In this document: positions 27,201 through 34,831 of the stretch, piece after piece
How the letters are laid out: every line of letters starts with the position of its first letter
Numbering within the stretch: the first letter of the stretch is position 1
Source: CAWABB01 sp963780165
GTDB taxonomy: Bacteria; Bacteroidota; Ignavibacteria; UBA10030; UBA6906
NCBI GenBank assembly: GCA_963780165.1
Contig: CAWABB010000003.1
Coordinates: 1-55,670, forward strand
Length of the DNA: 55,670 nt
Direction of reading: 5' to 3'
Translations under genes and position numbers: made by a program
Notes under the pieces: generated by a model
Database searches by the model: none
Told to the model about the DNA's origin: nothing
The model's input: only the letters and a program-made list of their open reading frames with translations

Positions 27201-28571
27201 TCGCTCGCCTCGGGCCAGAGCATTCTGCTCACCGGGCTGACGGAGAACACGCTCTACCATTACCGCGTCACCTCCACGGATGCCTCGGGGAACGCGACCG
27301 TGACATCGGACAAGCTCTTCCTCACGAAAGGAAGTTCCTCGATTACGTCCGACGAATTCAACAGCCCGACACTGAACACCGGGCTCTGGGTCTATGTCGA
27401 CCCGCTCGGGGATGGCAGCCAGTCGATGACCGGGACGCAGGCGGCTCTCGGCGTGCCGGCGGGGACGAATCATGACGCCTACACCGGAGGGAACAAAACC
27501 CCCCGCATCATCCAGTCGGCCACCGACACGGATTTCGACATCGAGGTGAAGTTCGATGCTCCGCTGACGACGAACTCGCAGGGCGCCGGCATCCTGGTTC
27601 AGGCCGACCTCACGAACTACCTGCGCTTCGACTTCTTCACGGATGGCACGAACATCCGGGCCTTCGCCGGGAAGATCGTCGGGGACGTCGGTTCGTCGGC
27701 GTCAAACGTGAACATTGGGGCCGACAACACCGCGCCGCTGTGGATGCGCATCAAGCGCGAGCGGAATGTCTGGATCCAGTGGTACTCGACGAATGGCTCA
27801 ACCTGGACTCGGGCCACAACGTTCACCCATGATCTGCAGGTCTCCGCCGTGGGGCTCTTTGCCCTGAACTACGGATCGCCCGCACCCGCGTACACCGCAC
27901 AGTTCGACTACTTCCGGAACGCCGGCGCGCCGCGGATCCGCGTGGCTGCAAAAGCGATGCTTGAAGGTCCATACGATGCTGCCAGCGGCCTGATGAAGAC
28001 GACGCTCAGGAGCTCCGGTGCCCTGGCGGCCCGGTATCCCGGCCGATTGATTCCAGCGCTTGCCGTCGACAGCGTCAATGTCGAGATACGCAACGTCGCG
28101 AGCGGCGCGGATGCCACGATTCGAAGCTACGCTCCAGCCTGGCTCATGCGCGACGGGACAATCCGCGACTTCGCTGACACCACGAAGACGTATGTCGAGT
28201 ACGGTGAAGGCGCAGGCGACTACTACGTGGTCGTCCACCACGCCACGCATCTCAGCGCGATGTCGGCCGGAGCGGTCACGCTCAGCTCATCGTCTTCGAG
28301 CCCGTACGACTTCACGGGGGCCATCTCACAGGCCTACGGCGTGCTGCCGATGAAGCAGATCACCGTCACCGGCCCGCCGCGGTTCGGCCTGGTTGCCGGC
28401 AATGCGAGCGTCACCAACGGCATCATCAACGCCGGGGACCGCCAGGTGGTCAAGGCGGGGCAGACCCTTACAGGGTACCGTTCGGCGGACGTGAACATGG
28501 ACGGTGTGGTCAACAGCCAGGACACGGGTATCGTTCGGGCGAACACCGGCTATGAAACGAATGTCCCATAA
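24255..28571 (+). CDS. Large secreted adhesin-like protein, tandem Ig-like repeats, lectin-like domains, dockerin-like C-terminus
   Basis: This protein is 1438 aa from ATG 24255, preceded by AGGA at 24243-24246; an upstream in-frame ATG at 24213 has no such support. A signal peptide ends near LGQA (30). Two tandem blocks of about 242 residues follow, both starting TRLAITG and containing a KTLTFSG-type strand, then one Ig-like domain (TKLAFIQQPTDVEAG), a LamG-like region (about 720-930), an Fn3-like domain (EIRWTTNEPAFGKVDYG), a DUF1349-type lectin-like domain (DEFNSPTLNTGLWVYVDP to FDYFRNAG) and a tail. The tail ends SADVNMDGVVNSQDTGIVRANTG-like, one dockerin-type calcium loop (DVNMDGVVNSQD), and no T9SS sorting domain is present, unlike its neighbours. 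It may be held at the surface by another protein; the gene directly downstream is a candidate partner. Confidence 0.8.
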   Translation: MISVRRLTSAAGIAVAVLTIVLPGITLGQATRLAITGPASAVAGEPVSLTIEAYDGSGNIEASYTGGKTLTFSGAIASPNPPTNPTVSDSNGIPISFGGPTVITFVNGRAEVNGDANGVMRLYRARSETIAATDGTISAAGADRLAITVLPSLLSKFTLGLNSPQLNGFPFSGSNTLTALDIYGNTVTTFNASADNVSISANSPLVGTVSGLGSGSNNTLNRASDFALGVANLTALGMRYTGTIGTGTFTAASVSGKSGSSGNVTISSGGATRLAITGSSSQMAGASQNITITAKDGAGNTVTGYSGTKTLTFSGSGPSPNPPTDPTVVDKDGAARGFGTNVSITFVNGVASVSGGNNGVMTLYRAGTDSIAVSDGAITSTGADKLVVTVSAGAHAQFGITLASPQTNGLGFTGTNRIQAQDAWGNPVSSFNASTDNVTVVADDPLSGSIAGLGTLGQNVLNRSNDFVNGAADLTSLGMKYFGNAGTGTISVSSASGKSGTSNSITITPGAATKLAFIQQPTDVEAGLAITPPVTVQVRDTSNNNITQAGVAVTMTLSSGTGVLSGTLSQTTNASGLATFSDLRISTQGSKRLTASAAGLTPVASGNFTITSASAPTVTIWYGRRQTFRKTGIPQRWANILGNVTDPDGVTSLKYTLNGGPDVTLSMGPDTRRLADRGDFNVDLMWSQLRPSPDSNRVVITATDNLSNVTRDTVIVRYIPGTTWPLPYRVAWANDASLTDSAQVVDGLWSRDASGLLTVQVGYDRLVAMGDTTWTNYEATVPITVNEVDSSGYNPISTQPVVGFFLRWKGHTDDPVSGWQPKQGWKPFGAGAFFEFQKPRGKFMIYPPAGAGIEEPSGKRLQLGVPYYFKMRVETTPTGHLYKLKVWQVGQAEPTPYDVSYLAPLSGVGEGSFLLLAHHVKATFGAVIVTTITGDGVPPVISDLTAISGRTSAEIRWTTNEPAFGKVDYGLSTSYSSTVNKDSLASGQSILLTGLTENTLYHYRVTSTDASGNATVTSDKLFLTKGSSSITSDEFNSPTLNTGLWVYVDPLGDGSQSMTGTQAALGVPAGTNHDAYTGGNKTPRIIQSATDTDFDIEVKFDAPLTTNSQGAGILVQADLTNYLRFDFFTDGTNIRAFAGKIVGDVGSSASNVNIGADNTAPLWMRIKRERNVWIQWYSTNGSTWTRATTFTHDLQVSAVGLFALNYGSPAPAYTAQFDYFRNAGAPRIRVAAKAMLEGPYDAASGLMKTTLRSSGALAARYPGRLIPALAVDSVNVEIRNVASGADATIRSYAPAWLMRDGTIRDFADTTKTYVEYGEGAGDYYVVVHHATHLSAMSAGAVTLSSSSSSPYDFTGAISQAYGVLPMKQITVTGPPRFGLVAGNASVTNGIINAGDRQVVKAGQTLTGYRSADVNMDGVVNSQDTGIVRANTGYETNVP
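24339..25790 (+). repeat. Tandem coding repeat, two units of about 725 bp
   Basis: Units begin at about 24339 and 25064 and encode the two TRLAITG blocks. They are clearly related (LTFSG, PNPPT.PTV.D, NGVM.LYRA, SFNAS.DNV, GKSG-S motifs recur in register) but diverged at DNA level, so the duplication is old. They are Ig-like surface repeats rather than a mobile element. Confidence 0.75.
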
Positions 28572-28596
28572 CGACGACATGGAGCAGAGAACTGAC

Positions 28597-29421
28597 ATGC
28601 GATCACTGGCACGCACCAGCCGAATGCTTCTTGCGGCGTTCGGGACAGCAGGACTTCTTGCGCTGGGGGCTCCGGCCCTCGCGCAAACCGGCGAGGTCAC
28701 ATTCGCCGTCGTAAATTCCAACGGCTCCGTGTACGACCTGAGCATGTTCATCCACCAGACCGGCTCGACGGCGTGGAAGCTGGGGATGGCGTCGTTCGTC
28801 TTCACGTATGACACGACGGCGGTCGACTTCGCATCCGAGCTTGAGCAGGGGCCCTGGGACAACGACCGCTTCCCCGCCTCCTATGACAACCAGACCTCCG
28901 TCAGGTACTATTCGCGGGCCGGCCGATCGGTTGAGATCGAGTTCATCGGGGCGAACGGCGGCGGGGTGTTCATCTCCTCGCTTCCGCAACTCGCTTCGAC
29001 GCTCCGGTTCTCGGTAAAGGATCCCCTGAAGGATCCCAGAGTCAAGTGGTCGCCGGCTGCATCGTTCATCACTGATGACCAGGGCATCGACCGCACCGGC
29101 GCGATGACCTTCCTGGATCTGCCATCGGATGTGAAAAGCGATGGCGGGGAGATCCCGCAGGTGTTCGAGCTGAAGCAGAACTACCCGAATCCGTTCAACC
29201 CGTCGACCATGATCAAATACGGCGTGCCTCAATCGGGGCTGGTTGTGCTTGAGGTCTACAACATCGTTGGGGAACGCGTCGCGACACTGATCAACGAGCA
29301 TCAGGCGGCGGGTTCCTACACTGCCCAGTTCAACGCCGCCGGACTGCCGAGCGGCATGTACTTCTATCGCCTCTCCTCCGTGTCCGGAACGGAGACGAGG
29401 AAGATGATGCTGATGAAATAG
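28597..29421 (+). CDS. Small T9SS-secreted protein with possible cohesin-like domain
   Basis: This protein is 274 aa from ATG 28597 (signal peptide MRSLARTSRMLLAAFG, ending near ALAQ); in-frame ATGs at 28552, 28561 and 28579 are alternatives. The single middle domain (about 30-185) reads GEVTFAVVNSNGSVYDLSMF, ASFVFTYDTTAVDF, TLRFSVKDP and WSPAASFITDDQG. This beta-rich pattern of a domain tracking a change in stated quantity resembles cohesin-like/T9SS-associated sandwiches. The cohesin reading is inference from strand pattern only. A T9SS sorting domain follows (NYPNPFNPST, ending RKMMLMK). It starts 25 bp after the dockerin-like protein gene, so the two are likely made together and may bind each other. 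Confidence 0.7.
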   Translation: MRSLARTSRMLLAAFGTAGLLALGAPALAQTGEVTFAVVNSNGSVYDLSMFIHQTGSTAWKLGMASFVFTYDTTAVDFASELEQGPWDNDRFPASYDNQTSVRYYSRAGRSVEIEFIGANGGGVFISSLPQLASTLRFSVKDPLKDPRVKWSPAASFITDDQGIDRTGAMTFLDLPSDVKSDGGEIPQVFELKQNYPNPFNPSTMIKYGVPQSGLVVLEVYNIVGERVATLINEHQAAGSYTAQFNAAGLPSGMYFYRLSSVSGTETRKMMLMK

Positions 29422-29482
29422 TCGTCCGGTCTGGATCCTGACGTCAGCGTCCTGACGCAAGGCGCCCCGGCAACACCGACGC

Positions 29483-30397
29483 ATGCCACGAGTTACGATC
29501 GGAATACCGGTTTTCAACGGGGAACGCTACCTTGCGCGGACCTTGGCCTCTGTATTGGGCCAGACGTACGAAGATCTCGAAGTCGTCATCTCCGACAACG
29601 CCTCGACCGATCGCACGGCCGAGATCTGCAGGGATGCCGGGACCGGCGATCGGCGTATTCGGTATCGCCACAACGAGAGCAATCTCGGGGCGGCGGCGAA
29701 CTACAATCTTCTGGTCCGAGAGGCTCGTGGGGAGTACTTCAAATGGTCTCCCCACGACGACCTTCTCGACCATGCATGCATAGAACGGACCACGGCCGGA
29801 CTGGACGCGCATCCCGACGCCGTCCTTTGCTATTCCGGGACGCTCCGGATCGACGATGTTGACCGTCCGCTCGGTCCTGAAATCCTTGACCGCCTGGCCG
29901 TTACCGCCGCACGCCCTCACGAACGCCTGCAGCAACTCCTGTCCTCCCTGTGGACCTTTCCGCGCTGCAACGCTGTCGTCGGCCTGATCCGGACCGCGCA
30001 GCTGCGGCGGACACGGATGATCGGCCCATATGCGTCGTCCGATAAGGTTTTGCTCGCCGAGCTCTCCCTGCTCGGGACGTTTGTCAGGGTCGAGGAGTTG
30101 TTGATGTTGCGACGCGAACACGATCTCTCGTCGATGCGGGCGCATCCCGATGCCGACAGCAGGACGCGCTGGTTTGACCCGTCGTACCGCGGGAGATTTC
30201 AAACGCCAAACATCCGGTGGGCTTCAGAGTACGCCCGGGGGGTTCTGCACGCGGACCTGCCGCTGGACGAGAAGGTGCGATGCATGACGGCGTTGAGGGA
30301 ACAGGCCGGCCGCATGTGGCCCCGCATTCGGCATGAACTGGGGGATGCGCTTCTGCCCTGGCGCAGAATGCCGGGCCATGGGAAACAGATGTCATGA
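29483..30397 (+). CDS. Glycosyltransferase, GT2 family
   Basis: This 304-aa protein has the GT-A start MPRVTIGIPVFNGERYLARTL, then VVISDNASTDRTAEIC. The usual metal-binding DxD is written HDDLLD (WSPHDDLLDHAC), as in several GT2 enzymes. RTRMIGPYASSDKVLLAEL supplies the downstream acidic residue. It is a soluble inverting transferase that probably extends the repeat unit from a nucleotide sugar. It is the first gene of block D, 61 bp after a T9SS gene; a 10-bp palindrome CTGACGTCAG (29438-29447) and a repeated TCCTGACG lie in this short gap. The next gene starts inside its stop codon. Confidence 0.85.
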   Translation: MPRVTIGIPVFNGERYLARTLASVLGQTYEDLEVVISDNASTDRTAEICRDAGTGDRRIRYRHNESNLGAAANYNLLVREARGEYFKWSPHDDLLDHACIERTTAGLDAHPDAVLCYSGTLRIDDVDRPLGPEILDRLAVTAARPHERLQQLLSSLWTFPRCNAVVGLIRTAQLRRTRMIGPYASSDKVLLAELSLLGTFVRVEELLMLRREHDLSSMRAHPDADSRTRWFDPSYRGRFQTPNIRWASEYARGVLHADLPLDEKVRCMTALREQAGRMWPRIRHELGDALLPWRRMPGHGKQMS

Positions 30398-31329
30398 GCC
30401 CCACAACAGGCGTCTCAGTCGTTGTCCCCGTGTATAACGGGGAGCACACGATACGGTCGCTGATCGAGTCTCTGCTGGCGAGCGCGTATCCCGCGGACGC
30501 CTTCGAGATCATTGTCGTCGACAACGGCTCCACCGATGCAACATGCGCCGTGGTCCGCGAATACCCGGTCACGCTGCTCGAACATCGGGAGATCAGGAGT
30601 TCCTACGCCGCGAGGAATATGGGGATCGGGCTGGCCCGGTTTCCGGTGATCGCTTTTACGGATGCCGATTGCCAGGTCGACGCCGGGTGGCTCGCCGAAG
30701 GGATACGCGCACTTGAGAAGGAGGGGACGGATCTGATTGCCGGCAGGATTGAGTTTACGTTCTCGTCCCGCCCAACCGCGGCAGAGCTGTACGATTCCAT
30801 GGTGCACATGCGGAACGATGTCCTGGTTGCCATACGGCATCGGGCGGTGACCGCGAATCTGTTTGTCCCTGCGCGATTGTTTGCTGAGCTCGGACGGTTC
30901 CCAGAGGTTTTTTCCGGCGGTGACGGCGTCTGGACGGCACGTGCGGTGGAGCGGGGATGCGCTCTGCGGTATGCGCCGGAGGCGGTTGTGCGCCATCAGG
31001 CGCGACCGTTCCAGGAAGTAATTGAAAAGGCGATGCGCGTGGGCTCAGGATTCCGAGAGGCGACGCGAAACCTCCCTCGAGGTGCAGCCTGGGGCATGAT
31101 CGGGAAATCACTGCTGCCCCCCACGCCGGGATCCATCCGCAGGCTGATTCAACGACGGGGAACACCCTCGATGGAACGTCGGCGCGCGGGACTCTGGGGG
31201 ATGTCGTACGTATACGGACTGGCGTGGGCATATGCCGCTACGGGCTCTCTGCTTCGGGGAAGACCGGAGCCGGCTCCGGGGGACGACTCAACCCCCCGGG
31301 AACATCAGACGTACCCGGGCGTTCGCTAA
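30394..31329 (+). CDS. Glycosyltransferase, GT2 family
   Basis: This 311-aa GT-A enzyme has GVSVVVPVYNGEHTIRSLIES, IIVVDNGSTDATCAVV, then FTDADCQVD with the DAD metal site, and FSGGDGVWTARAVERG with the acidic pair preceding the acceptor region. A hydrophobic C-terminal stretch (GMSYVYGLAWAYAATGSLL) may attach it to the membrane. ATG overlaps the previous TGA (ATGA), so it is co-translated. It lies in a block of four GT2 enzymes feeding the adjacent flippase. Sugar and linkage cannot be read from the sequence. Confidence 0.85.
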   Translation: MSPTTGVSVVVPVYNGEHTIRSLIESLLASAYPADAFEIIVVDNGSTDATCAVVREYPVTLLEHREIRSSYAARNMGIGLARFPVIAFTDADCQVDAGWLAEGIRALEKEGTDLIAGRIEFTFSSRPTAAELYDSMVHMRNDVLVAIRHRAVTANLFVPARLFAELGRFPEVFSGGDGVWTARAVERGCALRYAPEAVVRHQARPFQEVIEKAMRVGSGFREATRNLPRGAAWGMIGKSLLPPTPGSIRRLIQRRGTPSMERRRAGLWGMSYVYGLAWAYAATGSLLRGRPEPAPGDDSTPREHQTYPGVR

Positions 31330-31338
31330 GAGGCTTCG

Positions 31339-32295
31339 ATGGATCTTGCGGTCGTCATACCGACGTACAATCGCGGCACCCTGATCGTCCGCGCCCTGGA
31401 GAGCGTCTGCGCGCAGACCCGCCTCCCCGGAGCGATCGTGGTCGTGGATGACGGCTCGACGGACGACACACAGGAGAGGCTGAAGCAGTTCGGCTCGCGC
31501 ATCACGGTGATACGGCAGGAGAACGCCGGTGGGGCGGCAGCTCGGAATCGCGGCGTCCGCCATGCGGATGCTCCGTGGATCGCGTTCCTTGACTCCGATG
31601 ACGTGTGGGCACCGACGCATCTCGAGCGCGTGGCGCGGGCAATGGAAGCGACCGGCGGACGGGCGGACCTCTACTTCGACGATATCGAGCATCACGGAAT
31701 GTCCGGCGAGTTCAGCAGATGGAGCAGGTCAGAGTTTTGCATCCGGGGGGACCATGAGCTCACGCCGGACGCCACGGAGTGGGTGATGAGGGAAGAGCAG
31801 CCGATGACCCTCCCGTCGTCCGTCGTTCGGCGCTCGCGCTTTCTTGAACTCGGGGGGTTCTGGGAGGAGCTCAGGACGGCCCACGATACGCACATGTTTC
31901 TGCTGCTCGGCATTGGACGCCCGGTGTGCGCCGTGTCCGGCGTTGGGTCCATGCAGCTGAATGATGACAGGACGGACAACCGGCTGACAGTCAAAACCGG
32001 TCCGGTCAAGCTTCGGCGGTATGTGAATACGGCGCGTCTGTTCGCGGACGCTCTCGACAGGTATCCTGAACTCGAGCGGCGGTATCGGCATCTCTTGCAC
32101 GCGAGGGCAGGGGAGAGTTTCTGGCGGGCTGCGCGTCTTTCATGGAAGGTGGGGGACGTCTCTGCATCCCTGCGCTTTGGCGCGCGGTCGCTTTCGTCTG
32201 ACCCTGGAGGCTTCGCATCGCGCCTTCTGTCACGGAAGTCTTCCGAAGCGTCCCGGGAAGTCTCCGCGAAGAAGGCCCCCGGAGGAAGCGCATGA
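31339..32295 (+). CDS. Glycosyltransferase, GT2 family
   Basis: This 318-aa GT-A protein starts MDLAVVIPTYNRGTLIVRAL, followed by IVVVDDGSTDDTQERL, ENAGGAAARNRGVRHA and FLDSDDVWAP (metal-binding DSD). AHDTHMFLLLG probably holds the catalytic-base acid region. The last 40 residues are basic and low in complexity. It starts 9 bp after the previous stop and is overlapped by the next start codon. The role is repeat-unit extension in the cytosol, by family and context. Confidence 0.85.
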   Translation: MDLAVVIPTYNRGTLIVRALESVCAQTRLPGAIVVVDDGSTDDTQERLKQFGSRITVIRQENAGGAAARNRGVRHADAPWIAFLDSDDVWAPTHLERVARAMEATGGRADLYFDDIEHHGMSGEFSRWSRSEFCIRGDHELTPDATEWVMREEQPMTLPSSVVRRSRFLELGGFWEELRTAHDTHMFLLLGIGRPVCAVSGVGSMQLNDDRTDNRLTVKTGPVKLRRYVNTARLFADALDRYPELERRYRHLLHARAGESFWRAARLSWKVGDVSASLRFGARSLSSDPGGFASRLLSRKSSEASREVSAKKAPGGSA

Positions 32296-33308
32296 GTCTG
32301 CTCGTGACGCAACCGGGAGCGCCGACCCCCGAACTGAGCATCGTAATCGTAACGCGAAACGAGGAATCCGCCATCGGCCTCTGCCTGGAGTCCGTTGTGC
32401 GCTCCGTGCAGGGGAAGCGGGCCGAGATCGTGCTTGTCGACTCGGCATCGACTGACGACACCGTCAAGATTGCGGCCGGGTTCCCGGTGACGGTGCTTCA
32501 GCTCGGTCGAACGGCAGAGCTTTCGCCGGCTGCGGGTAGGTTCGTCGGGACCCGGAGGACCGCCGGGCCATTCATTCACTTTCTTGACGGAGACATGATC
32601 CTCATCGACGGCTGGCTTGACGCCGCTCTTGATGCCATGCGCAATCAGTCGCTGGCCGCCGTCGGAGGACGTTTGTTTTACGTATATCCGGGCGAATCGC
32701 TGACCCGGGAGCACAGGGACTCCTACGTCCCTGGGCCGATCGCCTCGCTTGGCGGCGCCGGCCTCTACCGCCGCTCGGCTGTTGATGCAAGCGGAGGCTT
32801 CAACCCGTTCGTCAAAGGCGAGGAAGAGCGCGAGCTGGGGCACCGCATCGCGCAGCACGGATTCGCAATGCGCAGGATCGACATTCCCATGGTGTATCAC
32901 CTGAACAAGACCCGCACACTGACTGAGGTGGACGAGAAGGCGGGGCACTTCGTTGGCGTCGGACAGATCCTGCGCGCACACAGGGGCTCCACGTTCTCCC
33001 GCGATGTTCTCCGCCGCCAGACGAACGTGCTCCGGAAAGCCGCACTTGTACTGGTAGCCCTCCTGGTGGCGGTCGTGCTGATGCTCGCCGGGCCGGGCAT
33101 TGTGCGCTGGATCCTGCTCGGTCTCGCGCTCGTCGGCGCGGCAGTATTGCTCGGAACCGGAATGTTTCGCAAAGCCCTTCTCTTTCTCAGATTCAATCTG
33201 CGCGTCCTGCTGAATGTCGCCCGCGGCTTGCTGCGGGGCATTCCCGATGCGGCTACGTATCACGCAGATGTCGCGGTGATCCACACGCCACACGGGGAGA
33301 GGCCATGA
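32292..33308 (+). CDS. Glycosyltransferase, GT2 family, with C-terminal membrane anchor
   Basis: This 338-aa GT-A enzyme has ELSIVIVTRNEESAIGLCLES, IVLVDSASTDDTVKIA and FIHFLDGDMILIDGWLD (DGD metal site), then GEEERELGHRIAQHG, the acidic motif seen in dolichyl-phosphate-type and EPS GT2 enzymes. Two hydrophobic helices at about 250-300 (AALVLVALLVAVVLMLAGPG and the next) hold it at the inner membrane. The ATG overlaps the preceding stop and its own stop overlaps the flippase start, which suggests tight coupling to export of the lipid-linked unit. Confidence 0.85.
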   Translation: MSLLVTQPGAPTPELSIVIVTRNEESAIGLCLESVVRSVQGKRAEIVLVDSASTDDTVKIAAGFPVTVLQLGRTAELSPAAGRFVGTRRTAGPFIHFLDGDMILIDGWLDAALDAMRNQSLAAVGGRLFYVYPGESLTREHRDSYVPGPIASLGGAGLYRRSAVDASGGFNPFVKGEEERELGHRIAQHGFAMRRIDIPMVYHLNKTRTLTEVDEKAGHFVGVGQILRAHRGSTFSRDVLRRQTNVLRKAALVLVALLVAVVLMLAGPGIVRWILLGLALVGAAVLLGTGMFRKALLFLRFNLRVLLNVARGLLRGIPDAATYHADVAVIHTPHGERP

Positions 33309-34831
33309 CGGCAGGACCACAGCCAGGAGATCATCCGGTCGGCCAGACCGGCGGCCAGGACGGGCTCCGGCACAGAGTGTTCCGCGGTAGCGTCGTCATG
33401 CTCGGGACCACGCTCGGCCTCCGGGTGCTCTCTTTGCTCTCGACGGTCTTCCTCGCCCGCATGCTCGACCCCTCGGATTTCGGGGTGGTGGCCCTCGCCT
33501 CGCTGGTCCTGTCGACCATCGAGCTCGTGGCGCCGCTCGGCCTTCCCGCCGCCCTCATCCAGCGCAGACTTGACCGGGAACGGGCGACGTATCAGGCGTT
33601 CGTCGTAACGGTGATTTCAGGAACCATCTTCTCTCTCCTGATTATGTTAAACTCGGGGCTCATCGGATCGATTCTTGGCAATCAATCCGTGGTCCCGATC
33701 ATGCCCTGGATGGCGTTGCTGACGGTGCTCGGCGCGCTGACGCGCATTCCGGAAGGGCTGCTCGAGAAGGACATGGCCTTCAAGAAGTTGAGTGCCGTCA
33801 TGATTGCTTCCGACGTCGCGTACATTTGCACGGCGCTGGGCCTGGCGTACTCCGGGTACGGATTGTGGAGTCTGGTGTTCGCCTACATCACGAAGTTCGG
33901 CGTCAGTCTCGTCATGTCCTGGACGATGACCCCGGGGTGGGACTGGATCACACCGAAGCCGTGGGATAGCCGTCTCATGAAAGAGCTCCTCGGGTATGGG
34001 GTTGGCGCGATGGGAAGCAGAACGGTCTATTTCTTTTTCACGAACGTCGACAACTTTGTTGTCGGTCGCCAGCTGGGGACCGCAGCACTCGGAGTGTATG
34101 CGAAAGCGTTCGACTTCACCACAAAGACGGTCGATAACCTGAACAAGACCATCTCCACGGTCCTGTTCCCGTCGTATTCGAGGATCCAGCACGACCGCGA
34201 GAGGCTCTCCCGGGGATATCTCAAGAGTCTTCGGATGATTGCCACCGTGACGGTCCCTCTGGCCGCGGGCATTGCGGTGACCGCTCCTGAACTCGTGCCT
34301 GTCGTCCTGGGGAGGAAGTGGGCAGCAATGATCCCCATCCTGCAGATCCTCGGCTGCATGAGCATTGTGAAGCCGATCTCGTCGACGACGGCCGCCGTGT
34401 TCAACGCGATGGGGCATCCAGCCTATAACATGAGGGCCGGCCTCGTCGTCACCGTGGTCATGCTGACAGGAATCTATCTCCTTCTCTTTATGGGCGCCGA
34501 AGGCGTTGCGCTGGCGGTCCTGATCGCGCACGTGGCGGGCCTCTTCTACAACATCTATCAGATCCACACGCTCCTGCCCGGGACGCCCGGGGGGATGCTC
34601 GAGGCGGTCACTCCTACCGCTATCTCGACCGCTGTGATGGCCGCGGGGGTGTACCTCGTCAAGATTCCGTTCGCCCATCTTGCTGGTCACACCGAAAGCT
34701 GGGGGGCGCTTCTCACCTGTGTATGCGTCGGCGTCGTCCTCTATGCCGGAATGCTCCTCATGTTCCAGCGCCCGCTGCTGCAGGAACTTCGCACCCTCGT
34801 GTTTCATCGGGAGGCCCCGGCGGCAAAATGA
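33305..34831 (+). CDS. Wzx-type polysaccharide flippase (MOP superfamily, WzxC-like)
   Basis: This 508-aa protein has about 12-14 hydrophobic helices. The opening VFRGSVVMLGTTLGLRVLSLLSTVFLARML, with PSDFG(V)V-A, is characteristic of the Polysacc_synt/WzxC branch of the MOP superfamily, as are VDNFVVGRQLGTAALGVYAKAF and ISTVLFPSYSRIQ (quoted in part). It should move the undecaprenyl-linked repeat unit from the cytosolic to the periplasmic face for polymerisation by a Wzy-type protein, the candidate for which is at 577-1908. The start overlaps the GT2 gene and the stop overlaps the next methyltransferase gene, so the genes are one transcript. Confidence 0.9.
   Translation: MTAGPQPGDHPVGQTGGQDGLRHRVFRGSVVMLGTTLGLRVLSLLSTVFLARMLDPSDFGVVALASLVLSTIELVAPLGLPAALIQRRLDRERATYQAFVVTVISGTIFSLLIMLNSGLIGSILGNQSVVPIMPWMALLTVLGALTRIPEGLLEKDMAFKKLSAVMIASDVAYICTALGLAYSGYGLWSLVFAYITKFGVSLVMSWTMTPGWDWITPKPWDSRLMKELLGYGVGAMGSRTVYFFFTNVDNFVVGRQLGTAALGVYAKAFDFTTKTVDNLNKTISTVLFPSYSRIQHDRERLSRGYLKSLRMIATVTVPLAAGIAVTAPELVPVVLGRKWAAMIPILQILGCMSIVKPISSTTAAVFNAMGHPAYNMRAGLVVTVVMLTGIYLLLFMGAEGVALAVLIAHVAGLFYNIYQIHTLLPGTPGGMLEAVTPTAISTAVMAAGVYLVKIPFAHLAGHTESWGALLTCVCVGVVLYAGMLLMFQRPLLQELRTLVFHREAPAAK

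Noticed and set aside
31692..33320. A 542-codon - strand frame across two GT2 genes
   Set aside because: It lies opposite two clear glycosyltransferases, has no signal or domain pattern and is a product of high GC.
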